A stretch of 64,000 nt of DNA, from the NCBI RefSeq assembly GCF_033097365.1, contig NZ_AP028461.1, forward strand, positions 8,618,001 to 8,682,000, given 5' to 3'. The DNA comes from Actinoplanes sichuanensis. GTDB taxonomy: Bacteria; Actinomycetota; Actinomycetes; Mycobacteriales; Micromonosporaceae. The position numbers were made by a program, and so were the translations under genes. Shown in pieces: positions 25,474 to 36,031 of the stretch (positions are counted from its first letter, which is position 1; each line of letters opens with the position of its first letter). Below the pieces are notes generated by a model. It was not told the origin of the DNA, did not search any database, and was given only the letters and a program-made list of their open reading frames with translations.

Positions 25474-26721
25474 TCAGGGCGTCGTGTCGGCCAGCAGAGC
25501 CACCCGATAACCGGCGTCGCGCAGCGCCTTGATCAGCGCCGACGAGTGCGCCGGCCCGCGGGTCTCGACCGACAGCGCCACCTCCACCTCGCCGAAGCTG
25601 AGCCGCGGGCTCTGCCGCGAGTGGTTCACGTCGACGATGTTCGCCCGCTGCGCGGCGATCTCCCGCAGCAGCCGGGCCAACTCCCCCGGCCGGTCCGAGC
25701 AACGCACCGCCAGCCGCAGGAACCGGCCCGCCGAGGCCAGTCCGTGCTCGATCACCCGCAGTAGCAGCATCGGGTCGATGTTGCCGCCGGACAGGATGGC
25801 CACCACCGGACCCGCGGCGGGCACATGAGCACCGGTCAGCAGGGCCGCCGTGGCCGCCGCACCGGCCGGCTCGACCACCGTCTTGTGCCGTTCCAGCAGC
25901 ACCAGCAGCGCCGCCGACAGATCCTCGTCGTTGACCGTGACGACCTCGTCGACAAGCTTCGCGACGTGCGCGAAGGTGAGATCACCGGGCCGCAGGACGG
26001 CGATGCCGTCGGCGATCGTCGCGCTCGACTCCAGCTTGCGCGGGGCGCCGGCGGCCAGTGAGGGCGGGTACGCCGCCGCCCCGCTCGCCTGCACCCCGAC
26101 GATCCGGATGTCCGGCCGCAGCGCCTTGGCCGCGACCGCCAGCCCGGAGATCAGCCCGCCGCCGCCGACCGCGGTCACGATCGTCGCCGCCTCCGGGCAC
26201 TGGGCCAGGATCTCCAGGGCGACGGTGCCCTGGCCGGCGATCACGTCCGGGTGGTCGAAGGGATGGATCAAAACCGCTCCGGTGGTACGGGCGAAGTCGT
26301 GCGCCGCCTCCAGCGCGTCGTCCACGCTGCTCCCGGCGTACTCGACGGCCGCGCCGTACCCCTTGGTGGCGGAGACCTTGGGCAGTGGAGCGCCCTCCGG
26401 CATGAAGACCGTGGCCCGGGCACCGAGCAGACCCGCGGCGAGCGCCACCCCCTGTGCATGGTTGCCGGCGCTCGCCGCGACCACACCGCGAGCGCGTTCG
26501 GTGGTGGACAACCGGGAGATCCGGGTGTACGCCCCCCGCACCTTGTACGACCCGGCGCGCTGCTGGTTTTCACACTTGAGCCAGACCGGCACCCCGGTGA
26601 TCTCGCTGAGTGGCCGCGACGGGATCAGCGGTGTCTCCTTGACGACACCGGAGAGCAGGTCGCGGGCGGCTTCGACGTCGGCGAGTGTGAGCAGGTCGAG
26701 CGAGGTGCCGGAGGCGGTCAT
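25474..26721 (-). CDS. ilvA: Threonine ammonia-lyase (threonine dehydratase) with ACT domain
   Basis: 415 residues. A fold-type II PLP domain (about 10-320) deaminates threonine to 2-oxobutanoate. Lys60 in QRAGSYKVRGAY is the PLP Schiff-base residue, and AVGGGGLISG binds the phosphate. A single C-terminal ACT domain (about 330-410, LAVRCSDRPGELARLL) suggests allosteric control. The single-ACT architecture resembles catabolic or short IlvA enzymes. It converges on greA across a shared terminator. Confidence 0.93.
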   Translation of the reverse strand: MTASGTSLDLLTLADVEAARDLLSGVVKETPLIPSRPLSEITGVPVWLKCENQQRAGSYKVRGAYTRISRLSTTERARGVVAASAGNHAQGVALAAGLLGARATVFMPEGAPLPKVSATKGYGAAVEYAGSSVDDALEAAHDFARTTGAVLIHPFDHPDVIAGQGTVALEILAQCPEAATIVTAVGGGGLISGLAVAAKALRPDIRIVGVQASGAAAYPPSLAAGAPRKLESSATIADGIAVLRPGDLTFAHVAKLVDEVVTVNDEDLSAALLVLLERHKTVVEPAGAAATAALLTGAHVPAAGPVVAILSGGNIDPMLLLRVIEHGLASAGRFLRLAVRCSDRPGELARLLREIAAQRANIVDVNHSRQSPRLSFGEVEVALSVETRGPAHSSALIKALRDAGYRVALLADTTP

Positions 26722-26856
26722 GGACACCAATCGTGCCATCCGGCCCCGGCCGCCCCGGAAGCCCGGCCTCAGACTGTGTTCAATCGGTATGCCCTCGTGG
26801 CCCTCGTCCGCGATGTTGTTGTTCCGGTTCCGGGGGCTGCCACTCGGTGCAGTCGG

Positions 26857-28215
26857 TCATACCAGGGCGTGCCGCTGCCAGGGATTGGCGACCTCGAATT
26901 GGCCGGCCACCGAGAGCAGCAGCAACTCCGATCCGGGCGGCCCGACGAGCTGGATGGCGAGCGGCAGCCCGTCCGGCCGGAAGCCGACCGGCACCACGAT
27001 CGCGGGCAGCCCGGCGTAGTTCCACGGCGCCGCGTACGGCGCGTAGGACGCGTTGGCCCACATGTTCTTGCGCCAGGGTGACGCCGAATACTGCACGGCG
27101 GGCGGTGGCGCGGTCGCGAGCGCCGGAGTGAGCAACAGGTCGACCGACTTGTCGGCGAAGAACTGGGTGGACCGCTCGCGCCAGGCGTCCCGCTGCTTCT
27201 GCCGGACCAGACCGGCCCGCATCATCGTCTTGCCGAGGGCGATGTGCCGCCGGGTCCGCGGCTGGAGGCGCTCGACCGGCAGACCCTCCGAGTTCACATA
27301 CGCCCCGGCGAACCAGGTCGCCAGCACACCCAGGGCCACACTCGTCGGATAGACCGGGTCGGCGGTGACCGTGTCGTGCCCGACGTCGACGAGCAGCTTC
27401 GACGCCTTGGCGACGGCCGAGACGTTCGCCTCGTCCGGTTTCACCCCGGCCGCCGGCGACCGCAACGAGACGCCGATCCGCAGTTTCGACGGCTCGACCA
27501 GTTTGGCCGGGGCCTGGCCGGCCAGCACCGAGAAGCCCAACGCGGCGTCGGCCACCGTGGTGGTGAGCACGCCGTTCTCCACCAGGCCGAACCAGTCCTT
27601 GTCACCGAAGTCGACCGGGACGACGCCGCGGCCCGGCTTGAGCCCGACCAGGCCACAGCAGGCGGCCGGGATCCGGATCGAGCCGAGCCCGTCATTGCCC
27701 TGCGCGATCGGCACCAGGCCGGCGGCCACCGCGGCGGCCGAACCACCCGACGAGCCACCGGGGGTCCGCTCCAGGTCCCACGGGTTGCGGGTCGGGCCGC
27801 CCTCGTCGTCGGTGACGGCCCACAGACCCATCTCCGGCATCTTGGTCACCCCGACCACGACGGCACCTGCGCCGCGCAACCGACGGACCACTTCGTGGTC
27901 CTCTTCAGCGACCTCGGGGGTACGGGCGGCGGCCGAACCGTGCCACGTCGGCAGCCCGGCCACCGCGGTGTTCTCCTTGACCGCCACCGGCACCCCGGCC
28001 AACGGAAGGTTGGCCAGGTCCTCCTGGTCGTCGACCTTCTCCGCCTCGGTGATCGCCTCGCCGCCACGGACCACCCGGAACGCGCCGAGGGCCGGGTCGG
28101 AGATGGCGATCTGCTCCAGGTGATCGGCCACGACCTGGGTGGCGCTCGCGTCTCCGCGGCGCACCGCACGGGAGATCTGTCTGGCGGTGGCGCCCACCCA
28201 GGTCGTCGAGTCCAT
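26857..28215 (-). CDS. Amidase-signature family hydrolase
   Basis: 452 residues. The Ser-cisSer-Lys triad is visible: Lys in VAVKENT, cis-Ser in [12 protein letters not shown] and the nucleophile Ser in [10 protein letters not shown]. The usual GTDxGGSIR motif reads GNDGLGSIR, a mild deviation. Members hydrolyse diverse amides, and the substrate here cannot be predicted; clustering with GatCAB is absent, so a tRNA amidotransferase role is unlikely. It stands between ilvA and metB, all on the minus strand. Confidence 0.9.
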   Translation of the reverse strand: MDSTTWVGATARQISRAVRRGDASATQVVADHLEQIAISDPALGAFRVVRGGEAITEAEKVDDQEDLANLPLAGVPVAVKENTAVAGLPTWHGSAAARTPEVAEEDHEVVRRLRGAGAVVVGVTKMPEMGLWAVTDDEGGPTRNPWDLERTPGGSSGGSAAAVAAGLVPIAQGNDGLGSIRIPAACCGLVGLKPGRGVVPVDFGDKDWFGLVENGVLTTTVADAALGFSVLAGQAPAKLVEPSKLRIGVSLRSPAAGVKPDEANVSAVAKASKLLVDVGHDTVTADPVYPTSVALGVLATWFAGAYVNSEGLPVERLQPRTRRHIALGKTMMRAGLVRQKQRDAWRERSTQFFADKSVDLLLTPALATAPPPAVQYSASPWRKNMWANASYAPYAAPWNYAGLPAIVVPVGFRPDGLPLAIQLVGPPGSELLLLSVAGQFEVANPWQRHALV

Positions 28216-28241
28216 CGCTCTCAGTTTCTCCAGCGTCGGTC

Positions 28242-29393
28242 TTATCCGAGGGCCTGCTCGAGATCGGCGAGCAGATCGTCAACGGTTTCGATGCCGACAG
28301 ACAGTCGCACGAGATCGGCGGGAACTTCAAGCGCTGAGCCCGCAGCCGACAGATGTGTCATCTGACCCGGGTGCTCGATCAGCGATTCCACCCCACCGAG
28401 CGACTCGGCGAGCACGAAGAGCTTCGCCTTGTTGCAGATCGCGATCGCCGCCTCCGGGCCGCCGGCCGCACGGAACGACACCATGCCACCGAACCGGCTC
28501 ATCTGCTTGGCCGCGACCTCGTGCCCGGGATGCGTCTCCAGGCCCGGGTAGAGCACGCTCGCCACGGCCGGGTGCTCACGCAGGTAGCCGACGATCCGCT
28601 CGGCGTTGTCGCAGTGCCGGTCCATCCGTACCCCCAGGGTCTTGATCCCCCGGAGGGTCAGCCAGGCGTCGAAGGGACCGTTGACGCCGCCCATCGCGTT
28701 CTGGTGGAAGGCCAACTCGTCGCCGAGCCCGGCGTCCGCGGTGATCAGCGCACCGCCGACCACGTCGGAGTGCCCACCCAGGTACTTGGTGGTGGAGTGG
28801 ATCACCACGTCGGCGCCGAGGGTGATCGGCTGCTGGAGATACGGCGAGGCGAACGTGTTGTCCACCGCCAGCATCGCGTCGTACTCATGGGCGAGAGCGG
28901 CCAGCTGCGCGATGTCGTTCACGTTGAGCAGCGGGTTGGTCGGCGTCTCGGACCAGATCAGCCGGGTGTGCCCGGGGCGGAAGGCGGCCCGGACCGCGTC
29001 GATGTCGTCCAGCGGGGCGGCCGTCCAGTCCAGGCCCCAGCGCTCGGCGACCTTGCTGAAAAGGCGGAAAGTGCCACCGTAGGCGTCGTTCGGGATGACC
29101 ACGTGGTCGCCCGGCCGGCACACCGTACGCAGAAGGGTGTCCTCGGCCGCGAGGCCGCTGGCGAAGGCCAGGCCACGCCGACCGCCCTCGATCGCGGCCA
29201 GGCACTCCTGGAGGGCGTCCCGGGTGGGGTTACCGGACCGGCTGTACTCGTAACCCAGGCGGGGGGCGCCGACGGCGTCCTGGGCGTAGGTGCTCGTCTG
29301 GTAGATGGGTGGCACCACCGCACCGGTCCGCGGGTCCGGCTCCTGGCCGGCGTGGATGGCGAGGGTGTCGAACCCGTAGCTGTTAGCCGTCAT
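28242..29393 (-). CDS. metB: Cystathionine gamma-synthase or related Cys/Met PLP enzyme
   Basis: 383 residues, fold-type I PLP enzyme. Lys203 in HSTTKYLGGHSDV binds PLP, and YSRSGNPT and SETPTNPLLNV are family signatures. It either joins cysteine to an activated homoserine to make cystathionine or cleaves cystathionine; gamma-synthase and gamma-lyase cannot be separated with certainty from sequence. MetB near greA and mca matches actinobacterial synteny (Rv1079). Its ATG is only 24 bp from the start of the divergent HIT gene, so their promoters overlap. Confidence 0.9.
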   Translation of the reverse strand: MTANSYGFDTLAIHAGQEPDPRTGAVVPPIYQTSTYAQDAVGAPRLGYEYSRSGNPTRDALQECLAAIEGGRRGLAFASGLAAEDTLLRTVCRPGDHVVIPNDAYGGTFRLFSKVAERWGLDWTAAPLDDIDAVRAAFRPGHTRLIWSETPTNPLLNVNDIAQLAALAHEYDAMLAVDNTFASPYLQQPITLGADVVIHSTTKYLGGHSDVVGGALITADAGLGDELAFHQNAMGGVNGPFDAWLTLRGIKTLGVRMDRHCDNAERIVGYLREHPAVASVLYPGLETHPGHEVAAKQMSRFGGMVSFRAAGGPEAAIAICNKAKLFVLAESLGGVESLIEHPGQMTHLSAAGSALEVPADLVRLSVGIETVDDLLADLEQALG

Positions 29394-29417
29394 GTTGCGC
29401 AAGGCTAGTCTCACCAG

Positions 29418-29864
29418 ATGGCGGACTGCGTGTTCTGCGGCATCGTGGCGGGATCGATCCCGGCTTTCACCGTCGCGTCCGCCCCGGCGGGCATCGCGTT
29501 TCTCGACATCCGCCCGGTGTTCAAGGGTCACGTTCTGGTGGTGCCGCGCCCGCACATCGTGACGCTGCCCGACCTTCCGACCGACCTGCTGTCCGACTAT
29601 TTCGCCTTTGTCCGCTCCATCGCCGCCGCTGTTCCGGCCGCTCTGGGAGCGCAGGGCACCTTCGTCGCGATGAACAACATCGTCTCCCAGTCGGTGCCAC
29701 ACCTGCACACCCACGTCGTGCCCCGCACCAAGGGCGACGGCCTGCGCGGATTCTTCTGGCCCCGCCGGAAGTACGACAGCGACGAGGAGGCCACCACGGT
29801 CGCCGAGGCCATCGGTAAGGATTACCTCCGGCTCAGCGTTGCAGAGGGCGGACGAAGGGAGTGA
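29418..29864 (+). CDS. HIT-family nucleotide hydrolase
   Basis: 148 residues. The histidine triad is HLHTHVV, and an N-terminal CVFCG supplies part of a zinc site, as in Hint/Fhit-like proteins that hydrolyse nucleotide phosphoramidates or dinucleotides. TAGTCT at 29406-29411 with TTAGCC 17 bp upstream is a plausible promoter placing the transcript start at or near the ATG, so the mRNA may be leaderless. The stop overlaps GTG codons at the msrA start, which suggests coupling. Confidence 0.92.
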   Translation: MADCVFCGIVAGSIPAFTVASAPAGIAFLDIRPVFKGHVLVVPRPHIVTLPDLPTDLLSDYFAFVRSIAAAVPAALGAQGTFVAMNNIVSQSVPHLHTHVVPRTKGDGLRGFFWPRRKYDSDEEATTVAEAIGKDYLRLSVAEGGRRE

Positions 29865-29866
29865 CC

Positions 29867-30529
<663 letters not shown>

Positions 30530-30540
30530 CCATCGGTTCT

Positions 30541-30568
30541 CCATCGGCCGTATCCAGGCGTCCGATGG
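30541..30568. terminator. Hairpin between msrA and the flagellin gene
   Basis: CCATCGG and CCGATGG form a 7-bp stem, extended by CG/CG pairs, in the 42-bp gap between two convergent genes. A short bidirectional terminator is likely. Confidence 0.45.
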
Positions 30569-30571
30569 TGG

Positions 30572-32617
30572 TCATCCGCGGAGCAGGGACATGACGCTCT
30601 GGGCGGACTGGTTGGCCTGGGACAGCATGGAGGTGCCGGCCTGGGTCAGGATCTGGACGCGGGTGAAGGTGACCATTTCCGCGGCGATGTCGGCGTCGCG
30701 GATGCGGGACTCGGAGGCCGACAGGTTCTCGACAGCGACGTTGAGGTTGTTGATGGTGTGCTCGAACCGGTTCTGGTAGGCACCGAGGTTCGCGCGGGTG
30801 TCGGAGACATAGCCGATGGCTTTGTTCAGCGCGGTGATCGCGGCGTCGGGTCCGTCGACCGTGGTCAGGTCGAGTGCCGCGGTGCCGAGAGTGTTGGAGT
30901 TGACCGCGGTGATGGTGATGCCGATCCGCTCGTTCGGGTCGGCACCGACCTGGAACCGGCCGGTGTTTCCGTCGGTGACGGTGGTGTCACCGACAACGGT
31001 GGCGGCACCGACGATGGTGGTGACACCGACAACGGTGGTGACACCGGTGAGCGTCGTGGTTCTCGTCAACGCGAGGTCGCCGAGTATGTCGGTGGCGGTG
31101 GCCTGGGCGGCGGTGAAGGCTCCGGTGCCGGACATGCTGAAGGTGGTGTCACCGTTGGCCGCGGTGGCGGCGCTCATCGTGATCTCGTTGCCCGCGTAGC
31201 CGTTGGCCGTGAGCCCGGTCGTGATCGCGGCGTTGATGACATCGGCGACGTCCTGACCGGTGACCGCGTTCGAAAAGCTGCCGCTCGCGATGGTGATGGT
31301 GACGGGAGGGCTCACGGCGGCGCCGTCGATCTGCGTGAGGTCGAAGGATTGACTGACCGCGTCTAGCGCGGCAATGGTGGAAGCCAGGTTCCCGACCGCG
31401 CTCCCCTTCGCGCTCGTGGGGGCACCGACCTGGGCGCCCGGCATGCCGATCTCGCGGAGCAGCGCAGCACCGGCCAGACCGTCGGTCATCGTCAAGGCCC
31501 CGCCGCCGGAAATGCTGAAAGTGTCGCCGCCGGCGGTCATCTTGATCTCGTTGCCCGCGTAGCCGTTGGCCGTGAGCCCGGTCGTGATCGCGGCGTTGAT
31601 GACATCGGCGACGTCCTGACCGGTGACCGCGTTCGAAAAGCTGCCGCTCGCGATGGTGATGGTGACGGGAGGGCTCACGGCGGCGCCGTCGATCTGCGTG
31701 AGGTCGAAGGATTGACTGACCGCGTCTAGCGCGGCAATGGTGGAAGCCAGGTTCCCGACCGCGCTTCCCGTCACGCTTGTGACGACGGGGGACGGGGCCA
31801 GGCCGATCTTGGCGAGCAGATCGACACCGTAGGCACCGTCGATCATCTTGAAGGTGCCGGTGCCGGACATGCTGAAGGTGGTGTCGCCGTTGGCCGCGGT
31901 GCTGGCCGTGGTCTGGACTTCGTTGCCCTGGTAACCCGCGCCCTTGAGCGCGGCCGAGATCGCGGTGTTGACCGCCTTGGCGACGTCCTGGCCGCTGGAG
32001 GTGGCCGAGAGCGCCCCGGCCGGGAGGGTGACGTCGATGCCGGTGGCCGGGACAGTGGCGGCGCCGTCGATCTGCGTGAGCTTGAAGGTGGCTCCCCCGC
32101 CGGTGAGCGCGATGGCGACACCACCGATGGCCGCACCACGGGTGCCTGCCGCGAAGGCCCGACCGTCAACGGTTTTCGCGATGGCGCCGAACGAGCCGTC
32201 GAACAGCTTCGACTTGCCGAACGAGGTGGTCCTGCCGATCCGGTCCAGTTCCTGGTTGAGCTGCTGGAGTTCCTTGTTCGCGGCGTCTTTGGCGTCGGCG
32301 TCCACCGCACCGGCGTTCGAGGTCTGCACGGCCAGGTCACGCATGCGTTGCAGGATGGCGGTCGACTCGTTGAGCGCGCCTTCAGCGGTCTGGACGACGC
32401 TGACGCCGTCCTGGGTGTTGCGGACGGCGACCTTGAGACCGCTGGTCTGCGAGCGCAGGCCCTCGGAGATCGACAGACCGGCCGCGTCGTCGGAGGCGCG
32501 GTTGATCCGGAAGCCGCTGGACAGCTTCTCCAGGGACTTGGCCATCTGGTTGTCGGTGACCGACAGGTTCCGGTAGGCGTTCTGCGCGGCGATGTTCTGA
32601 TTGATACGAAGACCCAT
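30572..32617 (-). CDS. fliC: Flagellin with enlarged, internally duplicated central domain
   Basis: 681 residues. The N-terminal D0/D1 region (about 1-145, [20 protein letters not shown]) and C-terminal D1/D0 region (about 590-681, ending [16 protein letters not shown]) are typical flagellin. The centre contains about three 120-residue units built on [10 protein letters not shown] and a [12 protein letters not shown] motif. Residues 285-359 and 406-480 are identical and encoded by identical DNA. A short tandem motif ([20 protein letters not shown]) follows near 540. GGGAGGAG precedes the ATG. Flagellin suits motile spores of Actinoplanes. No other flagellar gene is in the window. Confidence 0.95.
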   Translation of the reverse strand: MGLRINQNIAAQNAYRNLSVTDNQMAKSLEKLSSGFRINRASDDAAGLSISEGLRSQTSGLKVAVRNTQDGVSVVQTAEGALNESTAILQRMRDLAVQTSNAGAVDADAKDAANKELQQLNQELDRIGRTTSFGKSKLFDGSFGAIAKTVDGRAFAAGTRGAAIGGVAIALTGGGATFKLTQIDGAATVPATGIDVTLPAGALSATSSGQDVAKAVNTAISAALKGAGYQGNEVQTTASTAANGDTTFSMSGTGTFKMIDGAYGVDLLAKIGLAPSPVVTSVTGSAVGNLASTIAALDAVSQSFDLTQIDGAAVSPPVTITIASGSFSNAVTGQDVADVINAAITTGLTANGYAGNEIKMTAGGDTFSISGGGALTMTDGLAGAALLREIGMPGAQVGAPTSAKGSAVGNLASTIAALDAVSQSFDLTQIDGAAVSPPVTITIASGSFSNAVTGQDVADVINAAITTGLTANGYAGNEITMSAATAANGDTTFSMSGTGAFTAAQATATDILGDLALTRTTTLTGVTTVVGVTTIVGAATVVGDTTVTDGNTGRFQVGADPNERIGITITAVNSNTLGTAALDLTTVDGPDAAITALNKAIGYVSDTRANLGAYQNRFEHTINNLNVAVENLSASESRIRDADIAAEMVTFTRVQILTQAGTSMLSQANQSAQSVMSLLRG
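31180..31765 (-). repeat. 223-bp exact direct repeat inside the flagellin gene
   Basis: Positions 31180-31402 and 31543-31765 are identical base for base, with a 363-bp (121-codon) period that keeps the reading frame. The DNA between and around the copies is diverged. A third, older copy of the protein motif lies closer to the N-terminus. Complete identity at third codon positions points to a recent duplication or gene conversion. Confidence 0.93.
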
Positions 32618-32964
32618 GAGTGGCTCCTCCCTGATCCAGGATTCGAACCGACCCGTCCATGAGTCATGACGTCGCGCTCACCCCACTGGGGGCTGTCCCG
32701 TGCCCTCGTTGAGGATTCTCCAAAAACTCTTTTGGCTTTTCTGCCGAATCAGATTACTGCCCGTTTGGAAGCGTTATCAAAGCTATGTCCAGGTTTGCGG
32801 AGAGGCGATCAGGGGCGGGGTCCGCGACGGGACGGGGAGCACCGGTGATCAGGCGGGGTGGCGGGTGGCAAGTGGGTGGGGAGGATTTCACGCTGGCGAT
32901 CGAAAAAAGTCGACATGTCCGGAAACTCCGCTCAAACTCGAAATCGAGCCAGCGGGAGGTGGAT
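32618..32964. promoter_or_regulatory. 347-bp divergent region upstream of the flagellin gene
   Basis: No convincing gene is present; a short plus-strand frame near 32785 lacks a ribosome site. The stretch 32715-32790 is unusually AT-rich and includes a CCAAAA-ACTC-TTTTGG hairpin (32721-32736). On the plus strand an A-rich stretch about 12-16 bp before GCCGAATC (32743-32750) resembles the FliA/WhiG promoter pattern and would face the downstream small gene. I could not locate an equally good promoter for the flagellin gene. Confidence 0.35.
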
Positions 32965-33294
32965 GTGAATCCGATCTACCAGCACAACGAGAACGAGCAG
33001 GACGCCTGGGACCTCGCCGAGTCCCTGATGCAGCAGGCCCGCGCGATGATGCGTGAGGCCGAAGTGGCCCTCGACACCTGGCGGACCGGCAAGGAGATGA
33101 ACCGGCTGCGCTGCGCGCGCCGCGGCATCAGCACCACCGATGCCGAGATCCGCTGGTCCGCGTCGTCGAACGCGAAGAACGCGCTGACCACGAACAATTT
33201 CAGCACCGGCCTCGCGACGATGTACTACAACGCGGCGACCGCCAACTACGCCCGAGCCATCTATCTGATGGCCAGCGACGAGTTGCGACGGTGA
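32965..33294 (+). CDS. Hypothetical 109-residue protein divergent from flagellin
   Basis: A GTG start with GGGAGG 5 bp upstream. The protein is helical, polar and aromatic-poor: an acidic N-terminal helix (NEQDAWDLAESLMQQARAMM), a basic patch NRLRCARRG, then an Asn/Ala/Tyr-rich helix (YYNAATANYARAIYLMAS). I recognise no family. Position suggests a link to the flagellum, but flagellar chaperones FliS and FliT are not obviously similar. Confidence 0.65.
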   Translation: MNPIYQHNENEQDAWDLAESLMQQARAMMREAEVALDTWRTGKEMNRLRCARRGISTTDAEIRWSASSNAKNALTTNNFSTGLATMYYNAATANYARAIYLMASDELRR

Positions 33295-33300
33295 CGAACC

Positions 33301-33480
33301 CTAGCCCTCCGGCGCCTCGTCGGGCTGGTCCTGCGTGGTGGCCGGGGGCCGGGGCGGGTCGGCCTGGGCGGGCGACGCGGGGACGGCGAGCGCCAGGCCG
33401 AGAACGGCGCCGGCGCCGATGAGGCGCAGCCCGGCGAGCGAGGCGGCGAGTGTGATCGGGCGGCGTTCGGACTTCTCCAT
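33301..33480 (-). CDS. Small secreted hypothetical protein
   Basis: 59 residues. A basic n-region (MEKSERRP) and hydrophobic core (AGLRLIGAGAVLGLALAVPA) end in SPAQA-DPP, a good signal peptidase site, leaving a 23-residue proline- and acid-rich mature peptide. The ATG at 33480 has AAGGAG 5 bp upstream. Too short for family assignment. Confidence 0.55.
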   Translation of the reverse strand: MEKSERRPITLAASLAGLRLIGAGAVLGLALAVPASPAQADPPRPPATTQDQPDEAPEG

Positions 33481-33569
33481 GAGCACTCCTTACTGGCCGG
33501 GCCACCACGATGCCAGGCGAACCTGAGACACCGCTGTGCACGAGCCGTCGGGCCAGGCACCATGGACGG

Positions 33570-34991
33570 GTGGAGATCGCCACCGAGACCGAGCGCAAAT
33601 ACGACGTCCCAGAGACGTTCGAACTTCCTGACCTGGTCGGTGTCGGCGAGATAGCCGGCGTCGACGGTGCCGAGACCCATGATCTCGACGCCACGTACTT
33701 CGACACCGAAGACCTCCGCTTGATGAGAAATCGCCGGACTCTTCGGCAACGCAGCGGCGGCAACGACGCGGGCTGGCATCTGAAGACCCCGGGCGACGGT
33801 GACGGCCGGACCGAGCATCGGCTGCCGGCGAGCGGCGACACGGTGCCGGCCGAGCTGATCGCCCTGGTCCGGTCGATCGTGCGGCGCAGCCCGCTGGGTC
33901 CGGTGGCGCGGCTGCGCACGCATCGGGTGGAGACGCCGCTGCGCGACGCCGACGGCCGCACGCTCGCGCTTGTCGCACAGGACCGGGTGACCGCCGAGTC
34001 GGACGGCACCGAGACGGTCTGGCAGGAGGTCGAGGTCGAGCTGGTCGACGGGGACACGGCGGTGCTGGAGGCGGTCGAGCAGCGGCTGTTCGAGGCCGGC
34101 GCGACCCCGGCCGCGGGCCCGTCGAAGGTGGCCCGGGCGCTGGCCGCACGGCTGGCCTCGATCAAGCCCGCCAAAAAGACCAAAAACAGCGACAACCCCG
34201 TCATGCGGTACGCCCGTGAGCAGCGCGACGCCATCGTCGGCTTCGACCCGGCGGCCCGCCGTGGTGAGCCGCGCGCCGTCCACCAGATGCGGGTCGCCAC
34301 CCGTCGTCTGCGCAGCACGCTGAAGACGTACAAGAAGGCGTTCGACGAGCAGGATCTGCGCGACGAGCTGCGCTGGCTGGCCGGGGTACTGGGCGCGGTC
34401 CGTGACCCGCAGGTGCTGGAGGACAAGCTGCTGGCGCTGGTCGACGAGGCCGGCCCGGAGTTCGCGCACACGGCACAGCGGGTGCGGGCGCACCTGGAGC
34501 ACCGGATCGAGACCGGCCGGGCCGAGCTGGCCGAGGCGCTGGAGACGGACCGCTACCTGGATCTGCTGGACCGCATCGACGAGCTGGTGGACCACGGTTC
34601 ACCGCGCACCCCGGACCCGGTTCGCCGGGCCGGGAAGGTGCTGGCGAAGGCGGACGAGAAGCTGGACGCGGCGTTGGCCTCCGGTGTCGACGAGGAGATC
34701 CACGAGTCGCGGAAGGGCTTCAAGCAGGCGCGGTACGCCGTCGAGCTGATCGCCCCGAGCGCCGGCAAACCTGCGAAGCGGCTGGTGAAGGCGCTGACCG
34801 CCCTGCAGGACGGGCTCGGCGACTACCAGGATTCGAACATCGCCCGTGGGGTGTTGCGCGAGCTGGGTTCGGACAGTTTCCACTTCGGTGTGCTGTACGG
34901 CCGGCAGGAGCAGGTGGGCCGGGAGGCGCTGGCGAAGGTTCCGGCGCTGGCGAAGGCGTCTCGGCGTCGAAAAGTTAGGCGAGTGTTCTGA
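33570..34991 (+). CDS. CYTH-CHAD domain protein (polyphosphate-binding)
   Basis: 473 residues. The N-terminal CYTH domain (about 1-200) begins with the ExExK motif as ETERKY (Glu6, Glu8, Lys10) and has the Lys/Arg pattern of triphosphate tunnel enzymes (RNRRTLRQR, WHLKTP). The C-terminal CHAD domain (about 215-470) contains HQMRVATRRLRSTLK and ESRKGFKQARYAVE, conserved basic helices that bind polyphosphate. The GTG start gives the family-typical N-terminus. A PPK2 gene follows 45 bp later on the same strand, so the pair likely acts on polyphosphate. Confidence 0.92.
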   Translation: MEIATETERKYDVPETFELPDLVGVGEIAGVDGAETHDLDATYFDTEDLRLMRNRRTLRQRSGGNDAGWHLKTPGDGDGRTEHRLPASGDTVPAELIALVRSIVRRSPLGPVARLRTHRVETPLRDADGRTLALVAQDRVTAESDGTETVWQEVEVELVDGDTAVLEAVEQRLFEAGATPAAGPSKVARALAARLASIKPAKKTKNSDNPVMRYAREQRDAIVGFDPAARRGEPRAVHQMRVATRRLRSTLKTYKKAFDEQDLRDELRWLAGVLGAVRDPQVLEDKLLALVDEAGPEFAHTAQRVRAHLEHRIETGRAELAEALETDRYLDLLDRIDELVDHGSPRTPDPVRRAGKVLAKADEKLDAALASGVDEEIHESRKGFKQARYAVELIAPSAGKPAKRLVKALTALQDGLGDYQDSNIARGVLRELGSDSFHFGVLYGRQEQVGREALAKVPALAKASRRRKVRRVF

Positions 34992-35036
34992 TCAAGCCGG
35001 TTGTGGTCTTGGCGTTCGCGGGTATGAATCAGTGTC

Positions 35037-35978
35037 ATGCAATCCGAGTTCGATCAGGCGACCACCAACCCCTATGACGGGCCGATCGCCGAGCTGTCCG
35101 GCTACCGGGTCGTCGACGACGAGGACGACGACCCGCGTCTGCTCAACGCCGACGGCCAGCCGGTGGACACGTGGCGGGACGACTATCCGTACGACGAGCG
35201 GCTGCCCCGCCCGGAGTACGACCACGACAAACGCCTGCTGCAGATCGAACTGCTGAAGCTGCAGAACTGGTGCAAGGACACCGGCGAGCGGCTGCTGATC
35301 CTCTTCGAGGGCCGGGACGCGGCGGGCAAGGGCGGCACGATCAAGCGGTTCATGGAGCATCTGAACCCGCGTGGCGCCCGGGTCGTCGCGCTGGAGAAGC
35401 CGAACCAGCGCGAGAGCACCCAGTGGTATTACCAGCGCTACATCAAGCACCTGCCGGCGGCCGGAGAGATCGTGCTCTTCGACCGGTCCTGGTATAACCG
35501 GGCCGGCGTGGAGCGGGTGATGGGCTTCTGCGACCGCAAGGAGTATCTGGAGTTCCTGCGGCAGACCCCGGAGCTGGAGCGGATGCTCGTGCGCTCGGGC
35601 ATCAAGCTGGTCAAGTTCTGGTTCTCGGTGACGCAGGGCGAGCAGCGGACCAGGTTCGCGATCCGCCAGGTGGACCCGGTCCGGCAGTGGAAGCTGTCCC
35701 CGATGGACCTCAAGTCCCTGGACAAGTGGGACGACTACACCGAAGCCAAGGAGGCGATGTTCTTCTACACCGACACCGCGGACGCCCCGTGGACGGTGGT
35801 GAAGAGCAACGACAAGAAGCGGGCCCGGCTGAACGCGATGCGGCACGTTCTGAACAGGTTCGACTACACCGGTAAGGACCCGGAGATCGTCGGTGTCCCG
35901 GACCCGGAGATCGTCGGACCGGCCTCGCTGTTCGTCGAGAGCACCAACGACTCCCCGCTGATATTCCCGCGTCTGTAG
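35037..35978 (+). CDS. ppk2: Polyphosphate kinase 2
   Basis: 313 residues, single-domain PPK2. Walker A is FEGRDAAGKGGT (residues 90-101), the Walker B-like segment is FDRSWYNRAG (148-157), and VTQGEQRTRFAIR and SPMDLKSLDKWDDY are conserved lid and C-terminal motifs. PPK2 enzymes phosphorylate nucleotides with polyphosphate; sequence alone does not separate ADP- from GDP- or AMP-preferring classes. It follows the CHAD gene and may share its mRNA. Confidence 0.95.
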   Translation: MQSEFDQATTNPYDGPIAELSGYRVVDDEDDDPRLLNADGQPVDTWRDDYPYDERLPRPEYDHDKRLLQIELLKLQNWCKDTGERLLILFEGRDAAGKGGTIKRFMEHLNPRGARVVALEKPNQRESTQWYYQRYIKHLPAAGEIVLFDRSWYNRAGVERVMGFCDRKEYLEFLRQTPELERMLVRSGIKLVKFWFSVTQGEQRTRFAIRQVDPVRQWKLSPMDLKSLDKWDDYTEAKEAMFFYTDTADAPWTVVKSNDKKRARLNAMRHVLNRFDYTGKDPEIVGVPDPEIVGPASLFVESTNDSPLIFPRL

Positions 35979-35991
35979 TGATTCAAATTCG

Positions 35992-36019
35992 TTGGCACTC
36001 CCCGCACGGGCTGGATAAC
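35992..36019 (+). promoter_or_regulatory. Sigma-70-type promoter upstream of the mini-ORF
   Basis: TTGGCA (35992-35997) and GATAAC (36014-36019) are separated by 16 bp, close to the primary actinomycete promoter consensus. The transcript would start near 36026, a few bases before the GTG of the mini-ORF. Confidence 0.5.
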
Positions 36020-36031
36020 GTGGCCGTACAC

